DNA from: Deltaproteobacteria bacterium
GTDB lineage: Bacteria > Desulfobacterota > Binatia > Binatales > Binataceae
DNA: 7,432 bases
Assembly: GCA_021799555.1 (NCBI GenBank)
Contig: JAJZAG010000191.1
Location: 1-7,432 of the forward strand
Reading direction: 5' to 3'
Part shown: positions 7,061-7,432 of the stretch, one piece after another
Position numbering within the stretch: the stretch's first letter is position 1
How the letters are laid out: every line of letters starts with the position of its first letter
Notes under the pieces: model-generated
The model's database searches: none
What the model was told of the DNA's origin: nothing
The model's input: only the letters and a program-made list of their open reading frames with translations
Position numbers and translations under genes: made by a program

Positions 7061-7067
7061 CTCCCTC
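7061..7067 (-). promoter_or_regulatory. Ribosome binding site of the small membrane protein gene
   Basis: On the minus strand GAGGGAG precedes the ATG at 7057 by three bases, with the GAGG core six bases away. It supports this start and this frame over the longer overlapping frame. Confidence 0.7.
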
Positions 7068-7085
7068 TTTCGTCATTATTGAGGA

Positions 7086-7334
7086 ATGCCTAAGCGCTCA
7101 AGGACGGGCACACCCGACGTAAATCAGATGGCGTCCAATCTCATCGATGCCATATCAGGCGACCTGCCAGCGGAGCAACCGGACGGCGGCAAGAATCCCG
7201 CAGCGGTCGAGCTGGGGCGCAAAGGTGGCCTCAAGGGCGGTAAGGCGCGTTGGGAGGGGATCTCCAAGCGACAGCGAACCAAACCGGCCCGCAAAGCCGC
7301 GAAAGCGAGATGGTCGAAGAAACAGGCGCGTTAG
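7086..7334 (+). CDS. Small basic KGG-motif protein (often labelled histone H1-like), function unknown
   Basis: An 82-residue, lysine/arginine-rich protein. The N-terminal half (VNQMASNLIDAISGDLP, 12-28) is predicted helical. It is followed by NPAAVELGRKGGLKGGKARW (37-56), and then a basic helix ending in ARKAAKARW (68-76). The G-x-K-G-G-x-K-G-G-K-A-R core is a recurring pattern in small bacterial proteins that databases label histone-H1-like or KGG-repeat proteins; their function is not established. The charge suggests nucleic-acid binding, which is inference. The start is the only option in this frame because a stop lies at 7080-7082. GAGGA directly abuts the ATG, too close for a normal ribosome binding site, so a leaderless or weakly initiated message is possible. 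It is divergent from the membrane protein gene and its stop overlaps the stop of the HicA gene on the other strand. Confidence 0.82.
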   Translation: MPKRSRTGTPDVNQMASNLIDAISGDLPAEQPDGGKNPAAVELGRKGGLKGGKARWEGISKRQRTKPARKAAKARWSKKQAR

Positions 7335-7432
7335 GCGACTATCCAATCCGCCTCGTTTATTCCCGCGATTTTCAGGATGCGCTTCAAGAGGCCGATGCTA
7401 ATATCGCCTTGATGAGGATTGGGCACCCGCAC
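7331..7432 (-). CDS. hicA: HicA-family mRNA interferase toxin, C-terminal 33 residues (start beyond right edge)
   Basis: HicA toxins are small double-stranded-RNA-binding-fold RNases that cleave mRNA and are held inactive by HicB. Reading the minus strand from the window edge gives an open frame of 33 codons ending in TAA at 7333-7331. It begins VRVPNPHQGDISIG and continues LLKRILKIAGINEADW. The VP..H segment followed by a glycine and then the L-rI-LK-AGI helix is the characteristic C-terminal half of HicA. The catalytic histidine lies in the N-terminal half, outside the window, so activity cannot be judged. The hicB antitoxin gene is not in the window and would have to lie to the right. The gene converges on the KGG-motif gene with a four-base overlap (7331-7334) at the stop codons. 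An unrelated protein ending in this motif is possible but unlikely. Confidence 0.78.
   Translation of the reverse strand: MRVPNPHQGDISIGLLKRILKIAGINEADWIVA

Noticed and set aside
6579..7076. A 165-codon minus-strand open frame overlapping the small membrane protein.
   Set aside because: It is out of frame with the clean three-helix protein that has a proper ribosome binding site, and its translation shows no coherent pattern.

Overview
The window is GC-rich bacterial DNA (C/G-heavy third codon positions, densely packed genes) and reads as chromosome from a high-GC Gram-negative or related environmental bacterium. No ribosomal RNA or taxonomic marker gene is present, so I cannot place it further with confidence. 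Nothing visible marks a phage, integrase or insertion sequence.

Layout. Positions 1-6423 hold five co-directional plus-strand genes: the 3' part of a Cu+-exporting P1B-type ATPase (copA, cut by the left edge), an HSL-family alpha/beta-hydrolase, a KirBac-type inward-rectifier K+ channel, a membrane fatty acid desaturase, and a cyclopropane-fatty-acid-synthase-family methyltransferase. Most of the short gaps (103, 55 and 92 bases) could hold promoters, so this need not be one operon. The last two genes overlap by one base (TGATG) and are almost certainly co-translated. Positions 6424-6793 form a gene-poor spacer with a nested GC-rich palindrome and a candidate terminator. From 6794 on, composition becomes visibly less GC-rich and genes become small and change direction: a minus-strand three-helix membrane protein, a divergent plus-strand basic KGG-motif protein, and the 3' end of a minus-strand HicA-family toxin whose stop codon overlaps the stop of the KGG gene.

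How the genes work together. The clearest functional unit is desaturase plus Cfa-type methyltransferase: the first makes a double bond in an acyl chain, and the second can add a methylene or methyl group from S-adenosylmethionine across such a double bond. The copper ATPase, K+ channel and the lipid pair all act in or on the membrane, but a shared envelope-stress role is only a guess. The right end looks like the edge of a small accessory patch with a toxin-antitoxin gene.

I did not find a convincing new multi-gene system. The points most worth a second look are the lipid gene pair and its unusual desaturase tail, the possible leaderless start of the K+ channel, and the membrane-protein/KGG/HicA cluster at the right end.
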